From JBAXTE01 sp037130365 (GTDB taxonomy: Bacteria > Bacteroidota > Bacteroidia > Bacteroidales > WCHB1-69), in the NCBI GenBank assembly GCA_037130365.1, contig JBAXTE010000015.1, positions 1-64,000 on the forward strand: a stretch of DNA of 64,000 bases. Direction: 5' to 3'. This document shows positions 16,525 to 25,776 of this stretch, one piece after another. The notes beneath the pieces are model-generated. The model saw only the letters and a list, made by a program, of their open reading frames with translations. It was not told the DNA's origin and made no database searches. The position numbers and the translations under genes are program-made. Position 1 is the first letter of the stretch. The number at the start of each line of letters is the position of its first letter.

Positions 16525-17120
16525 ACTTCGCTATAATCTCCAGCTAGTTTTTCGTTTAACAAAGTTTGATAGAGTTCTCTCCCTAGCCAAGCATCAGTTG
16601 CAGCATATATTTGTTGTGCTTCAGATAGTTCCTCTGCTTCCCAATTACTTGTTTGTTGTGCTTTGCTAATTCTGTATCCTAACACTCTAGCGGTTAGGTT
16701 TCGTAATCCATTTTCGATATACCCACACTCATTACTTAATGTAGAAATGTCTAATAGTCCTTTTGTGGTGATGCCAAAATCATGATGAATTTTTTTTCCA
16801 TCATCAGTAATTGCTAAACCAATTTTTAAAATTGATTCATCTGAAAGTAATTGAGCGAGAGTATCTGGAATACCACATTTTAGGACTCTAAAAAGCCAAG
16901 TTTTATTTCCATTACTAAGTTGAATTAATGCTAATCGTTGAATTATTCCTTTCTTGAAGACTGGTTTAGACTCTGTATCAAAACCTAAAATTGAATCCCC
17001 TTTTAAAATTTCTTTTACGGCATTGTCTCCATCTTCTTTGGTCTCAATAAGAGCTATTTCTCCTTCAAAAGCGATTAAGGGTAAAGCATTTATCTCGTCT
17101 GGTCGAATTCTTTCGTACAT
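16521..17120 (-). CDS. 3'-5' exonuclease, DEDD superfamily (RNase D-like)
   Basis: The product has 199 residues. The exonuclease motifs are ILGFDTESKP (DxE, Exo I), LKIGLAITDDGKKIH (Exo II region), and YAATDAWLGRELYQ (YxxxD-type Exo III), indicating a DEDDy enzyme of the RNase D/WRN-exo fold. There is no HRDC domain, so it is the short form. Such proteins degrade RNA or DNA from the 3' end; the substrate is unknown. It follows the START-domain gene by 14 bases and probably shares its transcript. Confidence 0.8.
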   Translation of the reverse strand: MYERIRPDEINALPLIAFEGEIALIETKEDGDNAVKEILKGDSILGFDTESKPVFKKGIIQRLALIQLSNGNKTWLFRVLKCGIPDTLAQLLSDESILKIGLAITDDGKKIHHDFGITTKGLLDISTLSNECGYIENGLRNLTARVLGYRISKAQQTSNWEAEELSEAQQIYAATDAWLGRELYQTLLNEKLAGDYSEV

Positions 17121-17134
17121 TTTTTATTGTTATA

Positions 17135-17770
17135 TTAATATTCTAACAGACCTTTATGAACGGTCTTCTTAAACTTTCCAGAAGCAATAACTTTTTTTAA
17201 GTTTAACAATGTGAAGTAAGGTGTATCTGTTAATGTTTGATTGACAATAGCCGTAGGCACACTTCCGGCGGGATCATTATGACTTTGATAAATAACTTTT
17301 ATGCGCGATTTATCCAATGGGATAATTTCATAACTACTTATCATATATGTCATTCTAACTCTGCCTCTATCGGGAACAATTCCTTTTTTTGCTATAAGTT
17401 TTAACGAAACAGCTTTTGTAGTTCTGTTTTGAGTCACAGTGTAGTCAAAAACAACATCTCTGTCTTTAACAGGCCAAGGAGCTTTTATTGCGGTGTAACG
17501 AGTCCCTCTAAAATCGCTTTCTCGTTTAATTTGTTCTGCCACAATACAGTTGTGAACCCATTTAGTATATGTAGAAATATCATCAAATACCGAGATGATA
17601 TTTTCTAGATTACTGTTGATAATGGTTTCGCCTTTAAACTCTTTGTAATCTGACCAGCTTACCGCTCTAGTCCAAACAGTGATACCATCTTTAGATAATA
17701 CCTGATCCCAATTTTGCGCAAAAAGTGTTGGAACTGTCAATAAAAACAAAATTATAAGTCGATATTTCAT
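17135..17770 (-). CDS. Secreted START-domain (SRPBCC) lipid-binding-type protein
   Basis: The product has 211 residues from the ATG at 17770. A frame extending to 17797 would begin inside the -7 promoter box, so that longer start is rejected; an ATG at 17776 is also possible. A signal peptide (ending near LFAQ) is followed by a START/SRPBCC domain with VWTRAVSWSDYKEFKGE, APWPVKDRDVVFDYTVTQ and the late segment NDPAGSVPTAIVNQTL, typical of START proteins. These bind lipids or other hydrophobic ligands in a deep cavity. The export signal places it in the periplasm. Its operon partner is an exonuclease with no obvious functional link. Confidence 0.75.
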   Translation of the reverse strand: MKYRLIILFLLTVPTLFAQNWDQVLSKDGITVWTRAVSWSDYKEFKGETIINSNLENIISVFDDISTYTKWVHNCIVAEQIKRESDFRGTRYTAIKAPWPVKDRDVVFDYTVTQNRTTKAVSLKLIAKKGIVPDRGRVRMTYMISSYEIIPLDKSRIKVIYQSHNDPAGSVPTAIVNQTLTDTPYFTLLNLKKVIASGKFKKTVHKGLLEY

Positions 17771-17794
17771 TGTCATTATTATTGTTTGAATATT

Positions 17795-17802
17795 CAAAGT
17801 TA
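17795..17802 (-). promoter_or_regulatory. -7 promoter element for the START/exonuclease pair
   Basis: TAACTTTG on the minus strand, exact consensus, about 25 bases before the chosen ATG at 17770. It overlaps the most upstream in-frame ATG and thereby helps fix the true start. Confidence 0.5.
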
Positions 17803-17933
17803 CAAATATTATAGGTTAAATCCTTCGGTTCATTAAAATTTTGACTATTTTTTTGCAATTAATTCTTCTTTTTTTGCTCGATAATTTATTGCAATTAACT
17901 TTAAACAAATGGATTGGACATTACTTTATTCAT

Positions 17934-17941
17934 TATTTTTG
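17934..17941 (+). promoter_or_regulatory. Candidate -7 element (TATTTTTG) upstream of the radical SAM gene
   Basis: Exact TAnnTTTG match, 95 bases before the ATG at 18037. In AT-rich sequence such a match can be chance, and no -33 box was seen. Confidence 0.3.
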
Positions 17942-18036
17942 CAAAACAAATTTCTTGTAAAAAGTCGGTTTTTTCTAGTAGTTCGTAATCTTAAGGCTCA
18001 AACCAGCAAATGAAAATCATTAATCAGTAATTTATT

Positions 18037-19899
18037 ATGAAGTATACAGATTTGCTGTTTATTACACCACCTCTTTTACAACTTAACTGTCCTTATCCAG
18101 CTTCGATGGTGCTTTCAGGTTATCTTCAAAGAAAGGGGTTTTCGGTTCGTCAATTCGATTTGAGCATTGAGTTAGTGAATTCGATATTTACACAAATGAA
18201 TATTTCCGAAATCTTTGAACATTCAATGGAATTGCGATTGAGGAAGCAGTTCCGTCAAATGCAAGTTGTTCAAAAACTATATATTAGTAGGGTAGAAGAG
18301 GTGCTTGAATTTCTTAAAAGTCCGTCTGAAACAATTGCAACCGAAATTTGTGCTACAGGCTTTTTACCTATCGGACATCGACGTATGCAGGTAGTAGATT
18401 TTGAAAATAGAGTTTCTTCAATTTCACTTATTAATAAAGCCATTTGGTTTGCCACACTTTTCATCGAAGAACTTGCAGATTTGATTAAAGAGGTTGATAA
18501 TCAGAATTTTGAGCTAATTCGCTATGGTGAAAAGTTGTCAGTGTCGTTACCTGATTTTCAACCACTCATTGATGAGATAAATAATGCTTCGGGTATGGTG
18601 GTTGACCAGATGTTGACGTTGTTAAACGAGCAGATTCTTGACACAAACCCCAAAGTTATCGCTTTTACAGTTCCATTTCCCGGAAATTTATTAGCAACAT
18701 TGACCAGTTGCAAATTTATCAAAAACAATTTTCCCAATATTAAAATCGCAATGGGTGGGGGATATGTAAACACCGAATTGCGCTATTTAAGCGATATTCG
18801 TCTGTTTGATTATATAGATTATCTGATTTTCGACGATGGGGAAATTCCGTTAACTAATTTGCTCTCAAATATTATAAATATTAAAGAAGAATTATTAATT
18901 AGAACATGGCAAAAGTTAGATAATGAAATAGTTAAATGGAATTTTGATTCGAAAATAAATCACTCTTTTAGCGAAAGCACTACTCCAAGTTATGTGGATA
19001 TCCATCCCGAAAAATACATCTCACTGATTGAGACTGCAAATCCGATGCACAGCTTATGGAGTTGTGGATTTTGGAACAAACTCACACTGGCCCATGGATG
19101 TTATTGGGCTAAATGTGCATTTTGCGATACAAATTTAGATTATATTACCCGATACGAGCCCAATTCTGCTGAAAACATTGTGGACCAAATAGAAGCAGTA
19201 ATAACTCAAACAAAGCAAAATGGCTTTCACTTTACCGACGAAGCAATTGCTCCAGCACTAATCAGAAAATTATGTGAAGAGATTTTAAAACGAAAGCTAA
19301 CCATTCGTTGGTGGGGAAATATTCGGTTTGAACAAAATTTCACCGATGATTTGTGTGAATTGATGAAAAAAGCTGGTTGTATCGCTGTTTCTGGTGGTTT
19401 GGAGATGGTTTCTCCACGGTTGCTCAAATTGATAAATAAAGGAGTTTCTATGGAGTCGGCAACTATGGTCCTTTGCAACTTTCGAAATCATGGAATTATG
19501 GTACATTGTTATTTAATGTATGGTTTTCCTACTCAAACAACTCAAGAAACCCTGGATGCCTTAGAGATAGTTCGTCAGCTTTTCAATGAAAATCTCATTC
19601 AATCGGGATTTTGGCATCGCTTTGCAATGACTTTGTACTCCGATTCAGGCTGTAATCCCACAAAGTATGGAGTGAAAAAAGTAAATACTTCTAAAAACTC
19701 ATTTGCAAACAACGAATTGCATTTTGAAAATCCATTCGATTTGCAAAACGATAAATTAGGAGAAGGATTGAATAAAGCCCTTTATAACTTTCTCTACAAA
19801 AATGGACTTGATTTACCCATAAATCAATGGTTTAACTTTTCGGTGCCCAAGACTATCGTGGAAAAAAACTTTGTAAAAGATTTGCTGAAAGATATTTAA
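18037..19899 (+). CDS. B12-binding domain radical SAM protein
   Basis: The product has 620 residues and is cytoplasmic. The start LLFITPPLLQLNCPYPASMVLSG and the region to about 280, with AFTVPFPGN and IAMGGGYVN, look like a cobalamin-binding Rossmann domain. A radical SAM domain follows from about 345, with the cluster motif CYWAKCAFC (Cys355, Cys360, Cys363), and continues with FTDEAIAPALIRKL and SGGLEMVSPRLLKLINKG. The cysteine spacing is CX4CX2C rather than the usual CX3CX2C; related B12-radical SAM enzymes with a GCYW start may share this. Such enzymes methylate or rearrange unactivated carbons. The substrate is unknown and there is no obvious partner gene nearby. Confidence 0.8.
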   Translation: MKYTDLLFITPPLLQLNCPYPASMVLSGYLQRKGFSVRQFDLSIELVNSIFTQMNISEIFEHSMELRLRKQFRQMQVVQKLYISRVEEVLEFLKSPSETIATEICATGFLPIGHRRMQVVDFENRVSSISLINKAIWFATLFIEELADLIKEVDNQNFELIRYGEKLSVSLPDFQPLIDEINNASGMVVDQMLTLLNEQILDTNPKVIAFTVPFPGNLLATLTSCKFIKNNFPNIKIAMGGGYVNTELRYLSDIRLFDYIDYLIFDDGEIPLTNLLSNIINIKEELLIRTWQKLDNEIVKWNFDSKINHSFSESTTPSYVDIHPEKYISLIETANPMHSLWSCGFWNKLTLAHGCYWAKCAFCDTNLDYITRYEPNSAENIVDQIEAVITQTKQNGFHFTDEAIAPALIRKLCEEILKRKLTIRWWGNIRFEQNFTDDLCELMKKAGCIAVSGGLEMVSPRLLKLINKGVSMESATMVLCNFRNHGIMVHCYLMYGFPTQTTQETLDALEIVRQLFNENLIQSGFWHRFAMTLYSDSGCNPTKYGVKKVNTSKNSFANNELHFENPFDLQNDKLGEGLNKALYNFLYKNGLDLPINQWFNFSVPKTIVEKNFVKDLLKDI

Positions 19900-20052
19900 A
19901 TATCAGAAAATCAATATTATATAAATAATGTCCATTAATAATGAATATTAATATACGTTATTAATGGATAATAGTGTACATTCATTTGAAAAAGATGGGA
20001 AAATAATCACAGCAATACCTGATCAAAAATGGGTGATGTAATTTTGTAGTTG

Positions 20053-20601
20053 CTATTCAATTTTTAATATTTTCATTTCAGACCTATTGCATAAACTACA
20101 AGCAGCTTCTTTTTCATCTTTTGATAGTAAGTTAATTATATAATCTCTAGTAAGACAAGTCCCTTTTGGAAATAAGTATTTATTTCCATTATATACAGAA
20201 ACATAGTCCTTTTCAAGACATCTGGTTTTCTTGGAACCATAGCCTTCTGCAATGAGTCTACGACTTTCAATACCTTTAGAAATCAAATATTTTACAATAT
20301 TGTCTGCTCTATATTTTGATAATGTATCGTTTGTCATAGGTATTTCTCTTAAATCGGTGTGAACTGATATTTCAACCACAATTTTGGGGTTTTTCTGAAG
20401 AAAAACAATAACTGAGTCTAATGGCTTAAATGGATTTTTCACTCTAAAAGATTCATAAATAATTTCTGGGAAGAAATAAGTGTCTCCTACTGAAAATACC
20501 GTGTCGCATAAGTTAAAGTACTTTGTTGAATTGTTTTGAGCATTCAAATTATTGCTTAATAAGAATACAATTAAGATGATTATTTGGCTAATTTTATTCA
20601 T
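20053..20601 (-). CDS. OmpA-family peptidoglycan-binding protein
   Basis: The product has 182 residues from the ATG at 20601, chosen because it opens directly into a signal peptide (to about NLNAQ). The OmpA/MotB domain covers most of the mature protein: VVEISVHTDLREIPMTNDTL, LSKYRADNIVKYLISKGIES and RRLIAEGYGSKK match the conserved D...N..LS..RA..V and G.G segments. The domain binds peptidoglycan diaminopimelate. No beta-barrel precedes it, so it is a soluble periplasmic form. The C-terminal tail has Cys residues (AACSLCNRSE). It is separate from the signalling run at 20761-27459. Confidence 0.75.
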   Translation of the reverse strand: MNKISQIIILIVFLLSNNLNAQNNSTKYFNLCDTVFSVGDTYFFPEIIYESFRVKNPFKPLDSVIVFLQKNPKIVVEISVHTDLREIPMTNDTLSKYRADNIVKYLISKGIESRRLIAEGYGSKKTRCLEKDYVSVYNGNKYLFPKGTCLTRDYIINLLSKDEKEAACSLCNRSEMKILKIE

Positions 20602-20760
20602 GAACTTTTTAAAATTATCACATTTGTTTATCAAGAACTAGTAAATTAAAAGCATCAAAATCAACCAATTTTAAGGAGAAATAACTTTGTTTAAGACTGA
20701 TTTTTATTCAATTTTCAAAAAAGGTCAATACCTGCTAATTTTTTAGAGAAATAAGTGATA

Positions 20761-23331
20761 TTAAGAGCAAATACTTGTTTGTTTTTTTAGAATGGAATTT
20801 ATTTTCTGAATCATTTCTGCAATTTTAATGGGTTTAGTTATATAGCCATCAAACGGTTTTCCAAATCTTTCTTTTTCCGTTTCCAAAGCAAAAGCAGTTT
20901 GTGCAATTATGGGTAAATTTGGTCGGAATTCTTTAATAATTATTGCAGCTGTGTGGCCATCCATAATTGGCATTTTAATGTCCATTAGTACTATGTCAAT
21001 ATTAAAATTGCTTTTACATATTTCTACAGCTTCTTTTCCTGTTGTTGCTACAAATAATTTTAAACAACTCTTTTTTAGAATTTGAGTGTAATACAATAAT
21101 GCAGTTTCGTCATCTTCTGCGATTAAAATTGTAGAGTTCAAAATCTCATTACCTAATTTAAATACAGCATCTGATTTATGTTGTTTAATTTCAGATTTTA
21201 CATTAATAGGTATTGTGAAATTGAATTGTGATCCTACTCCTGGTTCGGATGTTAACATGATTTCACCTCCCAACATTTCAACATATGCTTTTGATATTGA
21301 TAGTCCTAAACCAGCTCCCTCATAACCTCTAGATAAACTTATGTCAGCTTGAATAAAACGTTCAAAAATTGTACTTTGCTTGTTGATAGGAATCCCAATT
21401 CCTGTATCTTTTACAAAGAATTCATACATGTTCTCCTTTAATTGATACCCAAATTCAATACTTCCACTATTGGTGAATTTGATAGCATTTTTAATTAAAT
21501 TGGTCAATATAGCATATACTTTTTCTCTGTCAGTTATAATAAATGCTTCATTAATTGGGAGCGAACAGCTTACGGACAAGTTTAAACCTTTTTGTTTTGC
21601 CTCTAATTTAAAGAAATTAAATAGAAAATCAATTTGGATATTCACATTCGTTTCAGAAAAAGAAATTTCCATTTGGCCTGATTCCACCTTTGAAATATTA
21701 ATTAAATCGTTGATGATGTTTAACATTCGCTCACCACTTTTCTTAATAATATCGATAAACATTTGTTGGTCTTCTCCACTCAGCTTAGGATCTTTCAGTA
21801 ATTCTGCAAAGCCAAGAATGCCATTCATTGGAGTGCGAATTTCATGACTCATATTGGCTAAAAATGCTGATTTTAGACGGTCTGACTCTTCTGCTTTTTC
21901 TTTAGCAATAATTAATTCTTGATCTGCGCTTTTTCTGATAGTAATATCAATCCAATAGCCAATAGCTTCTTCAGGAACACCATTAGAATCGTAAATAATT
22001 TTAGTCTCATCTAGTAACCAGATATAGTTGCCATTTTTACATAAAAAACGATATTCATGAATGTAATGACCATTTACTAATAATAATGGTGATTCTTTGA
22101 AGAATTTTTGCTGATCTTCTGGGTGGATATGCGATGCTCTAAAGTTTGGCGTATTAAGCATTTCTTTGGGAGAATATCCAGTCAATGCCTCAATGTTTTC
22201 ACTTATAAATGTCCAATCAAAAGGCTCAGTTGCTTTAGAAGTGTATATTATTGCTGGATTAGAAGATAGTAAATATTTTAATCGTTGTTCGCTTTCTTTT
22301 AGAGCTTTTTCTGCAAGTTTTCGTTTTGTATTGCTTATTGCAACACATACAATTCCAGAAATATCTCCATTGGTATCTAGCATTACCGAGCTAGAAAACA
22401 AAACAGATATTTTTTCACCGTTTTTGGACTTATATGTTTTTTCAATGTTTGATGCGCAGATTATTTTAATTAAATCTTCGCTTTTAATCCCTTGTGAAAG
22501 CTTATCATCTTCTAAGATGATTCTGAGAGGTTTTCCAATCAACTCCGCTTCTTCATATCCTAATAATAGTAATGTTGAGTTATTTACTTTTTGGATAATG
22601 GTGTCGGTATCAATTACAATTAAAGCATCTAACATAGATTTAATAATGTTATCAGTATAATCTTTAGCTGATGCTAATTCCTTACTCGCTTTATCGATAT
22701 CCTTTAAAATATACAATAATGCACTTCGAGAATCATCTAGTTTTTTTGTCCTTTCCTTAACTTTATAATCTAGATTATTTCTTTCTTGTTCTAACTTATC
22801 AGTCTCTTCTTTTAATTTTTCAAACAGACTTTCGGATATTTGAAAGTTTTCAAAAAGAAGCATCACCTGATTCATGTATGCTTGCATAACTTTAAGATCA
22901 TTCTTCGTAGGCATACATTCAAAGATGTAGGCAATTATTCCAATAATTTTGTCATTGATAAAAATCGGAAAAGTGGCAATATGTTGTAATCCAAGATTAT
23001 TGATTGCAATATCTAAAATATATTTTGGTACTATTTTTTTAGTTGCTGGGGTTACATCACTTATCAAATAATTTTTTTCATCAACAATTTTTTTAATATA
23101 TGGATTAATGTCATAACGAAAATTGTGACTTAAAGTGGTGATTTCAGTTGTAAATTTTGTTGTTTCTTTGGCTAATTTTCGAATAATAGTTGAATTTTTA
23201 TCCTCAATAGCTTTAAATTCAAACCGTTTATTTTCTTCATTAAGCATACATAAAACTGTTATTGATGCTCCTGAAATATCTCGAGCATTATTAATAACTA
23301 TTTGGTATTGATTAAGTGACGTACCTTTCAT
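20761..23331 (-). CDS. Hybrid sensor histidine kinase/response regulator (GAF-PAS-PAS-HisKA-HATPase-REC)
   Basis: The product has 856 residues and no membrane segment, so it is a cytoplasmic sensor. Order: GAF-like domain (about 1-165), coiled coil (170-215), two PAS domains (about 225-340 and 345-470), HisKA with phospho-acceptor His496 in NMSHEIRTPMNG, ATPase domain with NLIKNAIKF, DTGIGIP and GAGLGLSISK, then a receiver with Asp784 in VLMDIKMP. It should autophosphorylate and pass the phosphate to its own receiver, which has no output domain, so a separate phosphotransfer partner is expected but not seen nearby. It is last in the run with the PAS protein, dehydratase-like and ThDP-enzyme genes, 47 bases after the PAS gene. 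Confidence 0.9.
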   Translation of the reverse strand: MKGTSLNQYQIVINNARDISGASITVLCMLNEENKRFEFKAIEDKNSTIIRKLAKETTKFTTEITTLSHNFRYDINPYIKKIVDEKNYLISDVTPATKKIVPKYILDIAINNLGLQHIATFPIFINDKIIGIIAYIFECMPTKNDLKVMQAYMNQVMLLFENFQISESLFEKLKEETDKLEQERNNLDYKVKERTKKLDDSRSALLYILKDIDKASKELASAKDYTDNIIKSMLDALIVIDTDTIIQKVNNSTLLLLGYEEAELIGKPLRIILEDDKLSQGIKSEDLIKIICASNIEKTYKSKNGEKISVLFSSSVMLDTNGDISGIVCVAISNTKRKLAEKALKESEQRLKYLLSSNPAIIYTSKATEPFDWTFISENIEALTGYSPKEMLNTPNFRASHIHPEDQQKFFKESPLLLVNGHYIHEYRFLCKNGNYIWLLDETKIIYDSNGVPEEAIGYWIDITIRKSADQELIIAKEKAEESDRLKSAFLANMSHEIRTPMNGILGFAELLKDPKLSGEDQQMFIDIIKKSGERMLNIINDLINISKVESGQMEISFSETNVNIQIDFLFNFFKLEAKQKGLNLSVSCSLPINEAFIITDREKVYAILTNLIKNAIKFTNSGSIEFGYQLKENMYEFFVKDTGIGIPINKQSTIFERFIQADISLSRGYEGAGLGLSISKAYVEMLGGEIMLTSEPGVGSQFNFTIPINVKSEIKQHKSDAVFKLGNEILNSTILIAEDDETALLYYTQILKKSCLKLFVATTGKEAVEICKSNFNIDIVLMDIKMPIMDGHTAAIIIKEFRPNLPIIAQTAFALETEKERFGKPFDGYITKPIKIAEMIQKINSILKKQTSICS

Positions 23332-23378
23332 TTATGATGTTGTTTGGAAATTATTAGAAATCTGAATTTTGATTGTAA

Positions 23379-24329
23379 TTATTGTGAAAACTTGCTTTTT
23401 AACTCTTTCATTTCGTCTTCCATTTTTTTCATTTTAAGCTCACGTCCTATAGTTAAATCATGAAAATCTTCAAGTTCTCGAACTCTATTTTTAAGATCTT
23501 CTTCTGCATTTACTCTAATAGTAATGTCTTCATGCATAAGAACAATGTTTTCAAGTTTACCATCTGATAAGAAAACTGGAAAAATAACAGAACCTATAAA
23601 GATTGGATTATCAGGATACTTAGGGTCGATTGAATGTGCATTATACCAAATAGGAGGAGTTGCCACAACCTCACCTTTAACAACGAGCATTAGTAGTTCG
23701 TAAAATCCATTTTCTTTAATAATTGGATCTTTCAATATTGACCAATCTTTGTCAGGTATTGTTTTAAATAGCTCAAGATATGCTTTGTTTTCTCGAATAT
23801 GATGTCCTTCAGCATCTAAAATTTGAATACTATAAGGATTATGTTCAATAATACTATTAAGCAGTTCAATTTTCATTTTATTTTCTTCTTCCGAAAGACG
23901 AATTTTTGTAATATCTTGAGTGACTCCAAATATTTCAATAACAATTCCATTTTCGTTTTTATTCAAAGGGGTGAGAATTGTTGAAAAATAGCACTCTTCG
24001 TATAACATTCCTTCATAGGTTACAATTTCGCCTTCAAATGCTAGATCATAATATGGCTTAAGTTTAGAAAATTTATCAGCCCCAATAATGTCTTGCATTT
24101 TCATTCCATTTATTTGCTCAGTCCTAAAATCATATTTTTCTGCAATTTTGCCAGCACTAAATGTGATAATATATTCTCCATTCGAGTCTTTTTCACATCT
24201 AAATATTTGACTTTCAAAAGCCCGGATAATTTTCACTAAGTCAATGCTGTTTTTTTGGCTTACTTCAAATATTTTTTCGAGAATTGTCATTTTCTGTTGG
24301 GCTTCTTCAATTTTTTTTTGCATGCTCAT
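23379..24329 (-). CDS. Tandem PAS-domain protein without output domain
   Basis: The product has 316 residues: an N-terminal helix (1-25), two PAS domains (about 30-140 and 150-275, each followed by a PAC-like segment such as FGVTQDITKIRLSEEE and VLMHEDITIRVNAEED), then a coiled coil to the end. There is no kinase, cyclase or DNA-binding output. It may feed a signal to the hybrid kinase encoded next, or modulate the dehydratase-like protein encoded before it. PAS domains bind small ligands such as flavin, haem or acids; none can be assigned by eye. Confidence 0.75.
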   Translation of the reverse strand: MSMQKKIEEAQQKMTILEKIFEVSQKNSIDLVKIIRAFESQIFRCEKDSNGEYIITFSAGKIAEKYDFRTEQINGMKMQDIIGADKFSKLKPYYDLAFEGEIVTYEGMLYEECYFSTILTPLNKNENGIVIEIFGVTQDITKIRLSEEENKMKIELLNSIIEHNPYSIQILDAEGHHIRENKAYLELFKTIPDKDWSILKDPIIKENGFYELLMLVVKGEVVATPPIWYNAHSIDPKYPDNPIFIGSVIFPVFLSDGKLENIVLMHEDITIRVNAEEDLKNRVRELEDFHDLTIGRELKMKKMEDEMKELKSKFSQ

Positions 24330-24404
24330 AGTTCATTTGTTTATTAAAGTTATTAAGTGATGAATTTATTAAAGTTATTAAGTGATGAATTTATAAAAGT
24401 ATAT

Positions 24405-25733
24405 TTAGAAATCTAAAAAATCGTTGATTTTTTTTAATATTATATCTTCCTTTTCATATATTTCTAAATAATTTGTCTGCAAAGTCATGGATGGTGTTCC
24501 GCTTTCATTCAATAATTGGGCAATTTTATTTATTTTATATATCATGTTTGGGCAATTATTAAACGAATAATTTATAACTGCATCAACATTGAAATCTTTT
24601 ATTATTTGGATTATTTTCTCGAGGTCAAAATCTTTGAAACAGGAGCATTTTGTTTTATCAATATTGTCCATAATATATTTAACTGATATCTCAATTGGCA
24701 AATTAACGTCATCTACAGTTTCAATTAATTTATCAATATTATAGTTAATATTTGAAATTCCCATGCAAGTTTCTTCATAAACAATTATTGCATTGTTGTT
24801 TTCTATTAACCGAAAAATTTCGGTAAAAGGAGGCATAATCCGAGGAGTAATTAATAAAATTCTCTTCTTTTTGTTTGTCGGATTAAATCCAATATTTTTA
24901 CTTTTGTTTTGAAGAAGTTCCTCTTTTAGCGTTTTAAGTGCGGAGAGTAACTTGTATGGTTCTTCTACTAGGAAAAGTTGTTGAATCCATAAGCTATTTC
25001 TTCCATTAATTGGAGGGTTTAGCTCTTTTCTTAAATTAGAAATTTCCATATAAATTGCTCTCATTTCTGAAAACAAAGAACTATACTCAATCAGTTTTGC
25101 TCTGTTAAACCCTTTATTTTGAGTTGTTTTGTTAATCCAATCTCGAAAACTTAAATGATTTACATCTAAATTATTATGATCAGTTTGATTCGATTCTGTG
25201 CAAAATGTTTCGAAATCCGTGGTGCTTTTTTGAATAATTGTAGCTGACTTTTTAATGCAACTGCACAAATCCGAGCCTATTACATAATCTGAAACATTGA
25301 AAAATACACACATTCCAGAATTTTGAAATCCAAGCATTGAACGAGATAGTGAACACATGTCTTTTGCGCTTTCATCAGCATATTGTTCCACTTCACCACC
25401 TCCCATACACACGGTAACTGGAATAAATCCATCAACTGCATAAATAAGTTCTGGTGGTATTGAATTACAAAGCAATGATACAATGTGATTTCCTTCTCTT
25501 CTATATTTGAATAAGTCCTTAACTCTTTGACCATGCATTTCATTCATCATAGAATCAAATTGACTCATTGATGCTGGCCTATTTTCTTCGATTACCATTT
25601 CACTTACAAAGCGAATAAGTTTGTTTTTTAACTCGCTGTTTAAACGCATTTGTTCCTGACGAGGAATAAATTTTGCTGTGTTTTTATTAAAGGCAACTTC
25701 CGTAATAATGTTTGAGTTTTCGAAATTATCCAT
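24405..25733 (-). CDS. 2-hydroxyacyl-CoA dehydratase / benzoyl-CoA reductase (HgdB-like) family protein
   Basis: The product has 442 residues and is cytoplasmic. Residues 90-165 hold the typical start SIPPELIYAVDGFIPV followed by MCSLSRSMLG (Cys127) and SDLCSCI (Cys157/Cys159), and later IVYEETCMGIS gives a third possible cluster Cys. This is the layout of HgdB/BcrB-type subunits that hold a [4Fe-4S] cluster. In known enzymes two such subunits and a separate ATPase activator (HgdC) dehydrate 2-hydroxyacyl-CoA or reduce aromatics. Only one subunit and no activator is present here, so it may work as a homodimer, use a distant activator, or do something else. It follows the ThDP enzyme by 43 bases. 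Confidence 0.7.
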   Translation of the reverse strand: MDNFENSNIITEVAFNKNTAKFIPRQEQMRLNSELKNKLIRFVSEMVIEENRPASMSQFDSMMNEMHGQRVKDLFKYRREGNHIVSLLCNSIPPELIYAVDGFIPVTVCMGGGEVEQYADESAKDMCSLSRSMLGFQNSGMCVFFNVSDYVIGSDLCSCIKKSATIIQKSTTDFETFCTESNQTDHNNLDVNHLSFRDWINKTTQNKGFNRAKLIEYSSLFSEMRAIYMEISNLRKELNPPINGRNSLWIQQLFLVEEPYKLLSALKTLKEELLQNKSKNIGFNPTNKKKRILLITPRIMPPFTEIFRLIENNNAIIVYEETCMGISNINYNIDKLIETVDDVNLPIEISVKYIMDNIDKTKCSCFKDFDLEKIIQIIKDFNVDAVINYSFNNCPNMIYKINKIAQLLNESGTPSMTLQTNYLEIYEKEDIILKKINDFLDF

Positions 25734-25776
25734 ATAAATTTTGATTTATTAAGATTAGACTATCATATTTACTTTA

